Assembly: GCF_000378065.1 (NCBI RefSeq)
Contig: NZ_KB899171.1
Span: 1 to 42,736 of the forward strand
Source: Porphyromonas gulae DSM 15663
GTDB lineage: Bacteria > Bacteroidota > Bacteroidia > Bacteroidales > Porphyromonadaceae
Reading direction: 5' to 3'
DNA length: 42,736 bases
The translations under genes were made by a program, and so were the position numbers. The notes under the pieces were generated by a model. It saw only the letters and a list, made by a program, of their open reading frames with translations, did no database searches and was not told where the DNA came from. Shown piece by piece: positions 1 to 7,135 of the stretch. Every line of letters begins with the position of its first letter. The first letter of the stretch is position 1.

Positions 1-414
1 ATAAAGGGACAGCGTCAAGCTCACCATTGAGGAGTCAAGCAATTTTATGGGAGCCTTGAAACGGAATTTGCGACGTTGCCACAAGCCCTGCTGTCCAAAA
101 TGTTGAAAAGTGGCATAGTAGATATCTCTGAATACCTTACTGTTTCTGTGGGCGTTCTGATAAGCGATGGTAGATTTAGAAGGAGCACGAGCTATTCCTA
201 AGTGGTTGAGATTGCCGTTGGCGGAATTAAGACCATTGGAAATGTCTCTCACAGAGTCGCAGTTTGAGAATTGGCTGAACATCATGCTAACAAACTGACT
301 CCAAGTATCGTAACCCTTGCAATGTTTGTCTGTACCGGACTCGCGAATAATCTTTCTAATCTTTTCTTTCGGTAGTTTACCGATGGCTTGCGCAAAGAGT
401 GTTATATTTGTCAT
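1..414 (-). mobile_element. IS transposase, N-terminal part (runs off left edge)
   Basis: The minus strand is open from an ATG at 414 to the window edge (138 codons). It starts MTNITLFAQAIGKLPKEKI and contains a Gly-Tyr-Asp-Thr-Trp segment and a Cys-Asp-Ser-Val-Arg-Asp-Ile segment. This matches the N-terminal DUF4372-like region of IS4-type transposases common in Bacteroidota. A Leu-Leu-Asp-Ser-Ser stretch near residue 127 fits the first Asp of a DDE catalytic domain; the rest lies outside the window. No frameshift is visible. The right end of the element must lie between about 480 and 513, because the downstream reading frame resumes as a TIR-domain protein there. I cannot name the IS or see its left end. 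Confidence 0.85.
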
Positions 415-415
415 A

Positions 416-480
416 AAGGAAGTAGAGGAGTTGGGGACTCTTTACTAAGGTAACATTTTGTTCCTTAGCTCTACTTCCTT
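416..480. repeat. 12-bp perfect inverted repeat at the IS edge, nested hairpin
   Basis: Positions 416-427 and 469-480 are exact reverse complements (AAGGAAGTAGAG / CTCTACTTCCTT). Inside them CTAAGG (445-450) pairs with CCTTAG (463-468). One arm begins 2 nt upstream of the transposase ATG. A stem here could hide the transposase start in read-through transcripts from the interrupted gene, as is known for some IS elements. That role is inference. Confidence 0.7.
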
Positions 481-513
481 TTTCTTATATCCTCCAAAAC
501 GTTTAGGACAACA

Positions 514-1296
514 TTGGGAGCACTTTCTAAATCAATAGACAAATCCTTCGTTGCCCCTTTTTTATTTGATCTTAAAGGCTCAGATATTAAAGGAGGTCCT
601 CTCCTTCAGTTCCAACTTACCGTATTTGAAAAAGAGGATGTTAGAAAACTTGTTACAACAATAAACAAAGCTTGTGGTGAGGACTCTCTCGATGAGAAAC
701 AATTAGAAAAGACTTTTGATGTTTGGTACCCTTGTTTAGAGCAAGAGTTGAAAGCAATACCACAAGAAGAACCTGCATCAGCTCCTACTGTTAGGCAAAA
801 AACGCAACTAAATAATGATATTCTGGAGGAAATACTAGACCTATCTAGAAATAATCAGAAGCTACTTCGATCTCCTGACCCTAAAATTTATGAAAGTATA
901 GAAGAATTAAAACGAAGCTCTTCCGAGTTAGCTCAAAAAGTTGACTTCGTTATGGACAATGGAATAAAACGAAAAATGAATCGGCGTATGAGGATACTTA
1001 TGGAAGATGGTAGATTCAAAGAAGCCTCATCTCGTCAACACCAAGTATACAGTATTATATTAACCTTAGGAATATTAAAATATGATTATCCTTGGGTGTA
1101 TGATACGGGTAGATATGTCCTTGATTGCATTATTTCTAATGATGTAAGGAAGGAGGAGAAGCGTGCACTAGTTCATAGTTTCCAAAATACCATAAGAACT
1201 ACTCAGAGAGGATTCTCAGATGTATTTACCTTTGAATACGAGCGAATTATCTATACACTAAATCAACAATTGGATGAACTAATTTCTGTTATTTAA
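514..1296 (+). pseudogene. TIR-domain protein, 5'-truncated by the IS
   Basis: The frame begins at a TTG (514) right after the IS end and opens with GALSKSI, followed by a Phe-Leu-Phe-Asp-Leu and Gly-Gly-Pro-Leu-X-Gln-Phe-Gln segment and an Asp-Val-Trp-Tyr-Pro block. These are landmarks of the C-terminal half of bacterial TIR domains, in which a Phe-Glu-X-Gly-Ala-Leu motif normally precedes them. The N-terminal half, including the glutamate needed for NAD cleavage in TIR enzymes, is missing. Beyond about residue 85 there is a charged, coiled-coil-like stretch (about 95-150) and a C-terminal helical region of unknown function. The frame closes upstream at a TAA (451) inside the IS. Bacterial TIR proteins often act in anti-phage defence by consuming NAD. 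The remnant is unlikely to be catalytic. A separately translated C-terminal fragment cannot be ruled out, since AGGA lies 5 nt before the TTG. Confidence 0.75.
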
Positions 1297-1331
1297 TTGA
1301 CTTATTCTTCCAGTGAATACTTATGGATGTA

Positions 1332-2756
1332 TTACTTGCCGATGCAGAAGTGGGCGAAGATGTAGTGGAGGGTGTCGTCGCTGGTGATGTCGCGACCTGT
1401 GATTTCGCCGATCGAGGTGATGGCGTGTCTGAGGTCGAGCGTCAATAGGTCGGTCGAGAGCCCCATATCAAAGCCCGAACGCATGCGCAGAAGAGCATCA
1501 AGGGCATCACGCAAGAGTTGATGATGGCGGGCATTGCTCACAATTAGGTCGGCTTCGCTTGCCTTAGCCGTATCCATTACTTGGGTGAGTGCGCCTTGTA
1601 GTTCGTTTATCCCCTTGCCCTCACGAGCCGAAATAAATAGCGGTGTCGTAGTAGTTGAGAGCTTCGTTTGTAGAGCCTCGCTGAGCCTGATTCGGTCGGT
1701 CTCGGTGAGGCTTTCGCTTTTATTGACAAGTAGAATAAATGTTCGCTCCCCCCTTTCGTCCCAAATACTTTTGATGTAGTCCAGTTGGTTAGCTTCACTA
1801 AGACGTGTGCCGTCCACTACGGCAAGAATGATGTCTGCCTCTTTGATTTTGTTTCGGCTACGCTCAATGCCAAGACTCTCTATGGTATCGGTGGTTTCAC
1901 GAAGCCCCGCCGTATCAACGAAACGAAAGAGGTAGCCCCCAATGTGCATCGTGTCCTCGATCGTGTCGCGCGTGGTGCCGTGTATGTCGCTCACGATAGC
2001 CCGCTCCTCGCCAAGGAGGGCATTGAGCAGCGTGCTTTTGCCGACGTTCGTTGTGCCGACAATAGCAACGGGGATGCCACGCTTCACGGCATTACCAAGG
2101 CGATAGCTGTCGATGAGTTTTTGGAGTTTAAGTTCGATGTGGTCACAAAGTGCAAGGAGCTCGGTACGGTCGGCAAACTCTACATCTTCCTCGGGAAAAT
2201 CAAGTTCTAACTCCATAAGCCCTGTTAGGCGTAAGAGTTCCTCTCGCAGAGCGTTCAGCTCCTCGCTATACCCACCACGCAGTTGCTTCATCGCCATTTG
2301 GTGCTGTGCCTTGCTCTCGCTGGCAATGATGTCCGCTACCGCCTCGGCACGACTCAAATCCATACGTCCATTGAGATAAGCACGGCGAGTAAATTCGCCC
2401 GGCTGAGCCATACGGCAACCCTCTGCCATCAGCACCTCCAGCAAGCGACGGCGGATATAAACCGAGCCGTGGCAGGCAAGCTCTATGGTGTCTTCGCCTG
2501 TAAAGGAGTGGGGAGCGTGGAAGTAGGTCAGAATGAGTTCGTCGATGAGTTCGCACTCGTGCCACACTTCGCCATAATAGGCATGGCGTGGGCGAATGCT
2601 CTCGGGACTTAATGCCTTACCCTTTGGACTAAAAAGCCGAAGTGCAATGGACAGAGCCTCCGCACCCGAAACTCGAATTACAGCGATACCGCCTACACCT
2701 GAGGCAGTAGCAACAGCACAGATGGTATCCTTATTAAAGGAATGGAGAATAGACAT
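1332..2756 (-). CDS. mnmE: tRNA uridine-5-carboxymethylaminomethyl GTPase MnmE
   Basis: MnmE (TrmE) works with MnmG to modify the wobble uridine U34 of several tRNAs using a folate-derived one-carbon unit and GTP hydrolysis. Visible features are the N-terminal folate-binding region (TICAVATASGVGGIAVIRVSG), an inserted G domain with the P-loop GTTNVGKST, the G2 GTTRDT and G3 DTAGLRE, an NKSE guanine-specificity motif, and the C-terminal CIGK box whose Cys is conserved. The open frame extends to 2870, but I start at the ATG at 2756 (474 aa, usual family length). The 38 upstream codons are not family-like, and a TATCTTTG promoter box at 2788-2795 lies inside them. The gene stands alone and converges on the truncated TIR gene. 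Confidence 0.95.
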   Translation of the reverse strand: MSILHSFNKDTICAVATASGVGGIAVIRVSGAEALSIALRLFSPKGKALSPESIRPRHAYYGEVWHECELIDELILTYFHAPHSFTGEDTIELACHGSVYIRRRLLEVLMAEGCRMAQPGEFTRRAYLNGRMDLSRAEAVADIIASESKAQHQMAMKQLRGGYSEELNALREELLRLTGLMELELDFPEEDVEFADRTELLALCDHIELKLQKLIDSYRLGNAVKRGIPVAIVGTTNVGKSTLLNALLGEERAIVSDIHGTTRDTIEDTMHIGGYLFRFVDTAGLRETTDTIESLGIERSRNKIKEADIILAVVDGTRLSEANQLDYIKSIWDERGERTFILLVNKSESLTETDRIRLSEALQTKLSTTTTPLFISAREGKGINELQGALTQVMDTAKASEADLIVSNARHHQLLRDALDALLRMRSGFDMGLSTDLLTLDLRHAITSIGEITGRDITSDDTLHYIFAHFCIGK

Positions 2757-2787
2757 ATTGGATGTCAGGATTGAATGAGATCGATTA

Positions 2788-2795
2788 CAAAGATA
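2788..2795 (-). promoter_or_regulatory. -7 box upstream of mnmE
   Basis: The minus strand reads TATCTTTG, an exact fit to the Bacteroidota TAnnTTTG box. It predicts a transcription start about 25 nt before the ATG at 2756 and so excludes the longer reading frame. No clear TTG is seen at -33. Confidence 0.6.
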
Positions 2796-2966
2796 GGTGG
2801 AATCTGCAGACCCAGGGATTCGAATCGGTTCGCTTTCTGAGACTGAATATTTTCTTACTTTTGTCATCATGATGGAGCTCTCTATTCGGAAATTGAATGT
2901 TGCTACCGAGAGTGCCGATTGCTTGAATAGAACTACTTGGAAAATAAACTTTTACAATCATTGAAT

Positions 2967-3095
2967 ATGCACATTGAAGGCTTTTATATCTTGCATCCTT
3001 CCGGACAATCCTGTCGTGTACATTCCATTCCTGTACACTCTGTCTCGGTATTCGGACAAATAGCATATATCCCTATGACGAATAGCCTGGAATAA
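2967..3095 (+). CDS. possible 42-aa small ORF before an orphan terminator
   Basis: An ATG-to-TAA frame of 42 codons (MHIEGFYILHPSGQ...) lies between divergent mnmE and sigma genes. It is followed 27 nt later by the strong hairpin at 3123-3168, which has no other obvious plus-strand gene to terminate. No Shine-Dalgarno or clean TAnnTTTG box is seen in front of it. I do not recognise the peptide. The transcript could equally be non-coding. Confidence 0.25.
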   Translation: MHIEGFYILHPSGQSCRVHSIPVHSVSVFGQIAYIPMTNSLE

Positions 3096-3122
3096 GCCCT
3101 CTGATATGTCTTCAAAGTGGAA

Positions 3123-3168
3123 AGGCACGCGCACGGTTCGACCACGAATCGTACGCGTGCCTCTTTTA
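3123..3168 (+). terminator. orphan rho-independent terminator
   Basis: AGGCACGCG (3123-3131) pairs perfectly with CGCGTGCCT (3154-3162). The stem continues inward with mismatches (ACGGTTCG against CGAATCGT) and is followed by CTTTTATTT on the plus strand. No recognised plus-strand gene lies within 1.8 kb upstream. Confidence 0.75.
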
Positions 3169-3200
3169 TTTCAGCTCTCTGAAAGGTCTTTTTCAGTCTG

Positions 3201-3306
3201 CTATTTATATAGAAATGACTTTCGATCTATATATAAATGGAAAACGATTTATATACAAATGGAAAACGATCTATATATTTATCGCAAACGATTTTTATAT
3301 AGATCG
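3201..3306. repeat. 22-bp-period tandem repeat array A (5 units)
   Basis: Units start at 3201, 3223, 3245, 3267 and 3289, each exactly 22 bp apart. Units 2-5 start CGAT followed by an AT-rich TATATA core; unit 1 is a degenerate CTAT version. Units 2 and 3 share 20 of 22 positions. The 11-mer CGATCTATATA at 3223-3233 is the exact reverse complement of TATATAGATCG at 3296-3306, so the array is bounded by inverted ends. ATGAC at 3215-3219 precedes the first good unit. The same unit reappears at 42713. Confidence 0.85.
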
Positions 3307-3369
3307 TTATCTGCTCTTACGAAAAGCATGTTTTGAGCGTAAAAAATTCGTCCCCTCTGTTTTTTGACT

Positions 3370-3561
3370 TCAAAATCCATTTCCATTTAGGTGCTTATTT
3401 AGAATCATTCCAAACTCATCTTCGTTGTTGAAAACTTTTTTGGCGCGTATTTTTTGGGGGATAAGCCAAAAGCATTTATAATACTTTTCGGTAAAGGCAA
3501 CAAGATAAAAGGAACTTGATGTGGAATATCGTATGAGCTGAATCTTTGGCTTTTTTGACAT
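3370..3561 (-). CDS. possible 63-aa hypothetical protein
   Basis: A small AT-rich frame starts at 3561, back to back with the ECF sigma gene. The peptide (MSKKPKIQLIRYSTSSSFYL...) is rich in aromatic and basic residues and looks protein-like, but I recognise no family. No promoter box is clear. The frame may be chance in AT-rich spacer, although the adjacent 3307-3370 stretch holds nothing else recognisable. Confidence 0.25.
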   Translation of the reverse strand: MSKKPKIQLIRYSTSSSFYLVAFTEKYYKCFWLIPQKIRAKKVFNNEDEFGMILNKHLNGNGF

Positions 3562-3598
3562 GGATAAAGCGCTCTTTTGCTATCTTTACGGCATCATT

Positions 3599-4165
3599 AT
3601 GGCTGACAAGCTATTGATTTCGGAAGAAGAGTTGCTGGAAGAGCTGAGAGATCCGGCAAGGCGGCGTACGGCCTTCGAAAAGGTGGTACGCCTCTACAAC
3701 CGTAAACTCTACTGGCAAATCCGTCGGATGGTGCTCAGTCATGACGACACGGACGACTTGCTCCAAAATACTTTTATGAAGGCATGGAGTGCATTGGACG
3801 GATTTCGGGGGGAAGCCAAACTCTCTACGTGGCTCTATCGGATAGCCATGTACGAATCGCTCAATTTCCTGAAGAAGAAAAAGATCGAAGACGACATGAA
3901 TATATCGATCACGGACGAAAACTCCTATCTGCTGGACAACCTTACGGGGGATGTCTATTTCGATGGGGATGAGGCCGAGATCGCTTTCCAAAAGGCTATA
4001 TTGGAATTGCCCGACAAGCAGCGCTTGGTGTTCAACCTTCGCTATTACGACGAAATGCCCTACGAAAAAATGGCCGAGATCACCGGCACCTCGGAAGGAG
4101 CACTCAAGGCTTCGTACCACCATGCAGTCAAGAAGTTGGAGCGTTTTTTGTTGCCTGATGATTAA
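3599..4165 (+). CDS. ECF-type RNA polymerase sigma factor
   Basis: The protein has the two-domain ECF layout. Region 2 (about residues 25-90) carries DDTDDLLQNTFMKAWSAL and the STWLYRIAMYESLNFL helix for -10 recognition. Region 4 (about 125-185) carries the LPDKQRLVFNLRYYDEMPYEKMAEITG helix-turn-helix. Length from the ATG at 3599 is 188 aa, normal for the family. An earlier ATG at 3560 exists, but a TATCTTTA box at 3581-3588 would put transcription start after it, so I prefer 3599 and a very short leader. The two genes downstream (a membrane protein at 4213 and a Spy-like protein at 4656) form the usual Bacteroidota arrangement of sigma, anti-sigma and periplasmic partner, suggesting an envelope-stress regulon. 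Confidence 0.92.
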   Translation: MADKLLISEEELLEELRDPARRRTAFEKVVRLYNRKLYWQIRRMVLSHDDTDDLLQNTFMKAWSALDGFRGEAKLSTWLYRIAMYESLNFLKKKKIEDDMNISITDENSYLLDNLTGDVYFDGDEAEIAFQKAILELPDKQRLVFNLRYYDEMPYEKMAEITGTSEGALKASYHHAVKKLERFLLPDD

Positions 4166-4212
4166 ACCCGCCCTAATAAGAAGTCTCTATAATCGTAACT
4201 AACTAAGCTCGC

Positions 4213-4623
4213 ATGAAACAGTTCGACCCCGATGTGAATATCCGACCGAAAGAGGATAGTGCACGACACTACTCTGTGCCGGATGACTACTTTTCCTCTT
4301 TTACGGACAAGCTCATGGCTCAGATCCCTGCTGTAGAAGCAGAGAGTGATGAGATGGTGCATTCTGTAGCATTGTGGCATAAACTACGCCCATTGCTTTA
4401 TTTGGCGGCATCATTCCTGCTGATGATCGGGATGTTCAAGGCTTTCAGCCTTTTCGGAGAAAGTGGGGATACCGGTAAAGCGACCTCCACATCGGCCGGA
4501 CTTGTGGCATTGGACCATGGTGATGCCAGATGGAGCGAGGACACCGATTATAGGGATTTCCTCCATGACAACTGTGCTGAGACAGTGTCGGACGAATGGG
4601 TACTAACGGATTTCAGCGAATGA
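4213..4623 (+). CDS. putative anti-sigma membrane protein
   Basis: This 136-aa protein has an N-terminal cytoplasmic part with VPDDYFSSFTDKLMAQIP (about residues 21-38). That resembles the 'VPEGYFE.L...I..KIP' motif of proteins encoded next to ECF sigma factors in Bacteroidota. A single membrane span follows (about 58-80, LRPLLYLAASFLLMIGMF), then a short acidic exterior tail. Position 47 nt after the sigma gene and topology (cytoplasm, one helix, periplasm) suggest it binds and restrains the sigma factor. No zinc-finger (ZAS) Cys-His motif is present, so the assignment rests on context. Confidence 0.6.
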   Translation: MKQFDPDVNIRPKEDSARHYSVPDDYFSSFTDKLMAQIPAVEAESDEMVHSVALWHKLRPLLYLAASFLLMIGMFKAFSLFGESGDTGKATSTSAGLVALDHGDARWSEDTDYRDFLHDNCAETVSDEWVLTDFSE

Positions 4624-4655
4624 TCGGACGACACTCGCACCCCATCTAAATCGGT

Positions 4656-5126
4656 ATGAAGCGAATCTTCTCTCTTACTATTATATTGGCAGCCATGCTG
4701 CCAACCCTCTTGCAGGCTGCTATGCCTCCCTACTCTTTGGCCACCAAATATCAGGAATGTGAACAACAGGGAAGAAAGAAGGAGTTCATGAATCAGCGCA
4801 ACTCCTTTTTCATTCTTGAGTTGGAGCTGACACGGGAAGAGGCGGATGCTTTCCTCCCACTATACAACGAACTGGACACGAAGCGTTACGACCTATGGAA
4901 GGATGTTCGGCAGAAGCGAGCTCTGATGGAAAGAAAACCCGAATTGACCGATAGCGACATGGAGCTGATCATCAATAAGAGCTTGGACAATAAAATAGCT
5001 GAGGCACGGCTGGAGAAGGAGTACTACTACAAATTCAAACGTGTGCTGCCGATGCGCAAAGTGATGGCATTGAGAGCCGCAGAGAGGAAATTTGCCCGTC
5101 TGTTTCTACAGAGCAGTTACGAGTGA
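4656..5126 (+). CDS. periplasmic Spy/CpxP-like protein
   Basis: A 156-aa protein with a signal peptide (about 1-22, ending LLQAA) and an otherwise helical, highly charged body. The segment LELTREEADAFLPLYNELDTKRYDLW resembles the LTxxQ/Spy-like helices found in small Bacteroidota proteins encoded after ECF sigma and anti-sigma genes. It starts 33 nt after the putative anti-sigma gene and is probably co-transcribed. A role as periplasmic chaperone or stress sensor is inferred from family and context only. Confidence 0.6.
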   Translation: MKRIFSLTIILAAMLPTLLQAAMPPYSLATKYQECEQQGRKKEFMNQRNSFFILELELTREEADAFLPLYNELDTKRYDLWKDVRQKRALMERKPELTDSDMELIINKSLDNKIAEARLEKEYYYKFKRVLPMRKVMALRAAERKFARLFLQSSYE

Positions 5127-5139
5127 TCCCCTTTTATGC

Positions 5140-5147
5140 TACTTTTG
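5140..5147 (+). promoter_or_regulatory. -7 box upstream of slyD
   Basis: TACTTTTG fits TAnnTTTG and would start transcription about 23 nt before the slyD ATG (5177). No TTG is found at the expected distance. A second match (TAATTTTG, 5164-5171) is too close to the start codon. Confidence 0.45.
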
Positions 5148-5176
5148 GTGGCGTTTAACAAGATAATTTTGGTAAA

Positions 5177-5752
5177 ATGAGTATTTCAGCAAATAAATTT
5201 GTGATCTGCAGCTATGACTTATACGTAGGATCTGCAGAAGAAAAAGAGTTGATGGAGCAAGCTACGGCAGAGCAACCACTGCGTTATATACACGGTATGG
5301 GTATGATGTTGCCTGAGTTTGAAAAGAATTTGTTCGGACTGAATGTCGGTGACAGGTTCGACTTCGAACTTAAGAGCGAAGATGCCTACGGGGCACGTCA
5401 GGAGGATGCCGTACTGGAGCTGCCCAAAGATATTTTCAAGGACGAGGAAGGCCGATTCGACTCTTCCATCGTATACGAAGGCAACACCGTGCCGATGCGC
5501 GATGCCGAAGGCAACACCCTGCAAGGCTCCGTACTGGAAGTTCGGGACGATGTAGTGGTAATGGACTTCAACCATCCTTTAGCCGGTGAGAATCTTCATT
5601 TTGTAGGAGAAATCATCGAAGAGCGCGAAGCAACAGCAGAAGAGATCGAGCAGTTCTTTGGAGGCCAGTCCGGCTGCGGTTGCGATTGTAGCTGCGAAAG
5701 AGAATCATCGTCAGATGGTTGCGACTGCGGCAGCGGTTGTGGCTGTCACTGA
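5177..5752 (+). CDS. slyD: FKBP-type peptidyl-prolyl isomerase, SlyD-like
   Basis: This 191-aa protein catalyses cis-trans isomerisation of prolyl bonds and acts as a cytoplasmic folding helper. The FKBP domain is split by an insert-in-flap domain as in SlyD: LRYIHGMGMMLPEFEKNLFGLNVGDRFDFEL, then the flap region (about 75-120), then VVVMDFNHPLAGENLHFVGEI. The last 25 or so residues form a metal-binding-type tail with eight Cys, arranged mainly as Cys-X-Cys pairs, and a terminal His. E. coli SlyD uses a His/Cys-rich tail to hold nickel; the nearly all-Cys tail here suggests soft metals such as zinc or copper. The gene has its own promoter box and a strong terminator at 5780. Confidence 0.92.
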   Translation: MSISANKFVICSYDLYVGSAEEKELMEQATAEQPLRYIHGMGMMLPEFEKNLFGLNVGDRFDFELKSEDAYGARQEDAVLELPKDIFKDEEGRFDSSIVYEGNTVPMRDAEGNTLQGSVLEVRDDVVVMDFNHPLAGENLHFVGEIIEEREATAEEIEQFFGGQSGCGCDCSCERESSSDGCDCGSGCGCH

Positions 5753-5779
5753 TCGGAACGAATAATAAACAGAGAAAAG

Positions 5780-5823
5780 CTCCAAACCATTGTCTCTAAA
5801 AAAGCAATGGCTTGGAGTTTTTT
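5780..5823 (+). terminator. rho-independent terminator of slyD
   Basis: CTCCAAACCATTG (5780-5792) pairs with CAATGGCTTGGAG (5805-5817) with one mismatch and is followed by a run of T residues from 5818. Confidence 0.9.
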
Positions 5824-5907
5824 AATTTCTCCACATCTCCTCTTCGTCAGAAACACTGTCTGAAGCAGAGAATATCGCAAACACAAACACAGCTATTATA
5901 CATCGTT

Positions 5908-6990
5908 ATGAACACAATAGGCAAGCTATTCCGGCTGACTACATTCGGCGAATCCCACGGCAAGGCTATCGGGGGTATCATTGACGGCTGTCCGGCAGGG
6001 CTTTTCGTGGATACGGAAGCTATCGAGCAAGAGTTGCTTCGTCGCCGTCCCGGGCAGTCGTCTTATACCTCTCCCCGACAAGAGAGCGATATGGTACAGT
6101 TCGTCTCCGGCCTATTTCGGGGAAGAACCATCGGTGCTCCCATTGCATTTATAATAGATAATAAAGATGTACGTTCTGCCGACTACGACAGTCTCAGCAC
6201 CATCTTTCGTCCAGGACACGCTGACTATACATATTTCCATAAATACGGTATCCGAGATCCCCGTGGTGGAGGACGTTCTTCCGCACGCGAGACTGCTATC
6301 CGCGTAGTGGCAGGAGCCGTTGCCAAACAACTACTTGCTCCATTGGGAATCCGGTGTACAGCCTACACGTCACAAATCGGCTCCGTCCGCCTACCTCAGG
6401 AAAAGGCCAAGAAATATAGCCTTGAAGAAGTAGAGTCCTCCCCCATTCGTTGCCCTGACCCCGATGTTTCCAGACAGATGGAAGCTGTAATAGAAACAGC
6501 CAAGGACGAATCCGACAGTGTGGGAGGCATAGTCGATTGCCATGTAAGTGGTGTTCCGGTCGGTTGGGGCGAACCTCTTTATGGCAAACTGCATGCTGCT
6601 CTTGGAGCTGCGATGCTAAGCATCAATGCAGCCAAAGGATTTGAGATCGGAGATGGATTTGCCTTGGCCTCCATGCGTGGCTCCGAAGCCAATGATCAGA
6701 TGGTCGGCGGAGAAGAGGGAGGCGTTTCGTTTCTGTCCAATCATTCGGGAGGTATTAGCGGAGGGATCAGCACCGGTCAGGATATTCATTTTCGTATAGC
6801 ATTCAAGCCTACCCCGACTATTGGCCGAGAGCAACATACTGTCAATGAACAGGGCGAAAGCATATTGCTTTCTGCAAAAGGACGGCACGATCCTTGCGTG
6901 GTGCCGCGTGCGGTTCCTGTGGTGGAGGCTATGGCTTGGCTGACACTGGCGGATGCCTATCTGGCTTCCGGATTGAGTCGTAGCCAATGA
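5908..6990 (+). CDS. aroC: chorismate synthase
   Basis: AroC converts 5-enolpyruvylshikimate-3-phosphate to chorismate using reduced FMN, the last step of the shikimate pathway. Signatures are TTFGESHGKAIGG at the N-terminus, RPGHADYTY, the GRSSARET loop, and a C-terminal GRHDPCVVPRAVPVVEAM. The ATG at 5908 gives 360 aa, the usual length. An upstream in-frame ATG at 5812 lies inside the slyD terminator and adds 32 residues without family similarity, so it was rejected. Confidence 0.95.
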   Translation: MNTIGKLFRLTTFGESHGKAIGGIIDGCPAGLFVDTEAIEQELLRRRPGQSSYTSPRQESDMVQFVSGLFRGRTIGAPIAFIIDNKDVRSADYDSLSTIFRPGHADYTYFHKYGIRDPRGGGRSSARETAIRVVAGAVAKQLLAPLGIRCTAYTSQIGSVRLPQEKAKKYSLEEVESSPIRCPDPDVSRQMEAVIETAKDESDSVGGIVDCHVSGVPVGWGEPLYGKLHAALGAAMLSINAAKGFEIGDGFALASMRGSEANDQMVGGEEGGVSFLSNHSGGISGGISTGQDIHFRIAFKPTPTIGREQHTVNEQGESILLSAKGRHDPCVVPRAVPVVEAMAWLTLADAYLASGLSRSQ

Positions 6991-7036
6991 GGCTGTACGG
7001 GTACCTTATTCTTTGTTTCATCCGAATGCCTTACCT

Positions 7037-7067
7037 TTGGTGAGATTCTTTTACGGCGGTACGTTTG
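7037..7067 (+). promoter_or_regulatory. Bacteroidota promoter of the C69 dipeptidase
   Basis: TTG at 7037-7039, a 20-nt spacer and TACGTTTG at 7060-7067 match the consensus TTG-N19-21-TAnnTTTG. Transcription should start near 7074, about 60 nt before the ATG. The TTG is itself the end of another TACCTTTG match at 7032-7039. Confidence 0.75.
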
Positions 7068-7135
7068 TAAATAGAAGCCCTGAAATCATAGAAGTATAAA
7101 ATCAATAATCACAATCATAACTTTTGCTCATCTTT

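Noticed and set aside
2798-2840. tRNA-like T-arm sequence (minus strand GATTCGAATCCC) upstream of mnmE
   Set aside because: The flanking five bases do not form a T stem and no acceptor, D or anticodon arms are present. It may be a decayed tRNA end, but a chance match is as likely.
2757-2870. N-terminal extension of MnmE to the ATG at 2870
   Set aside because: The extra 38 residues are not family-like and the segment contains the promoter box and the tRNA-like sequence.
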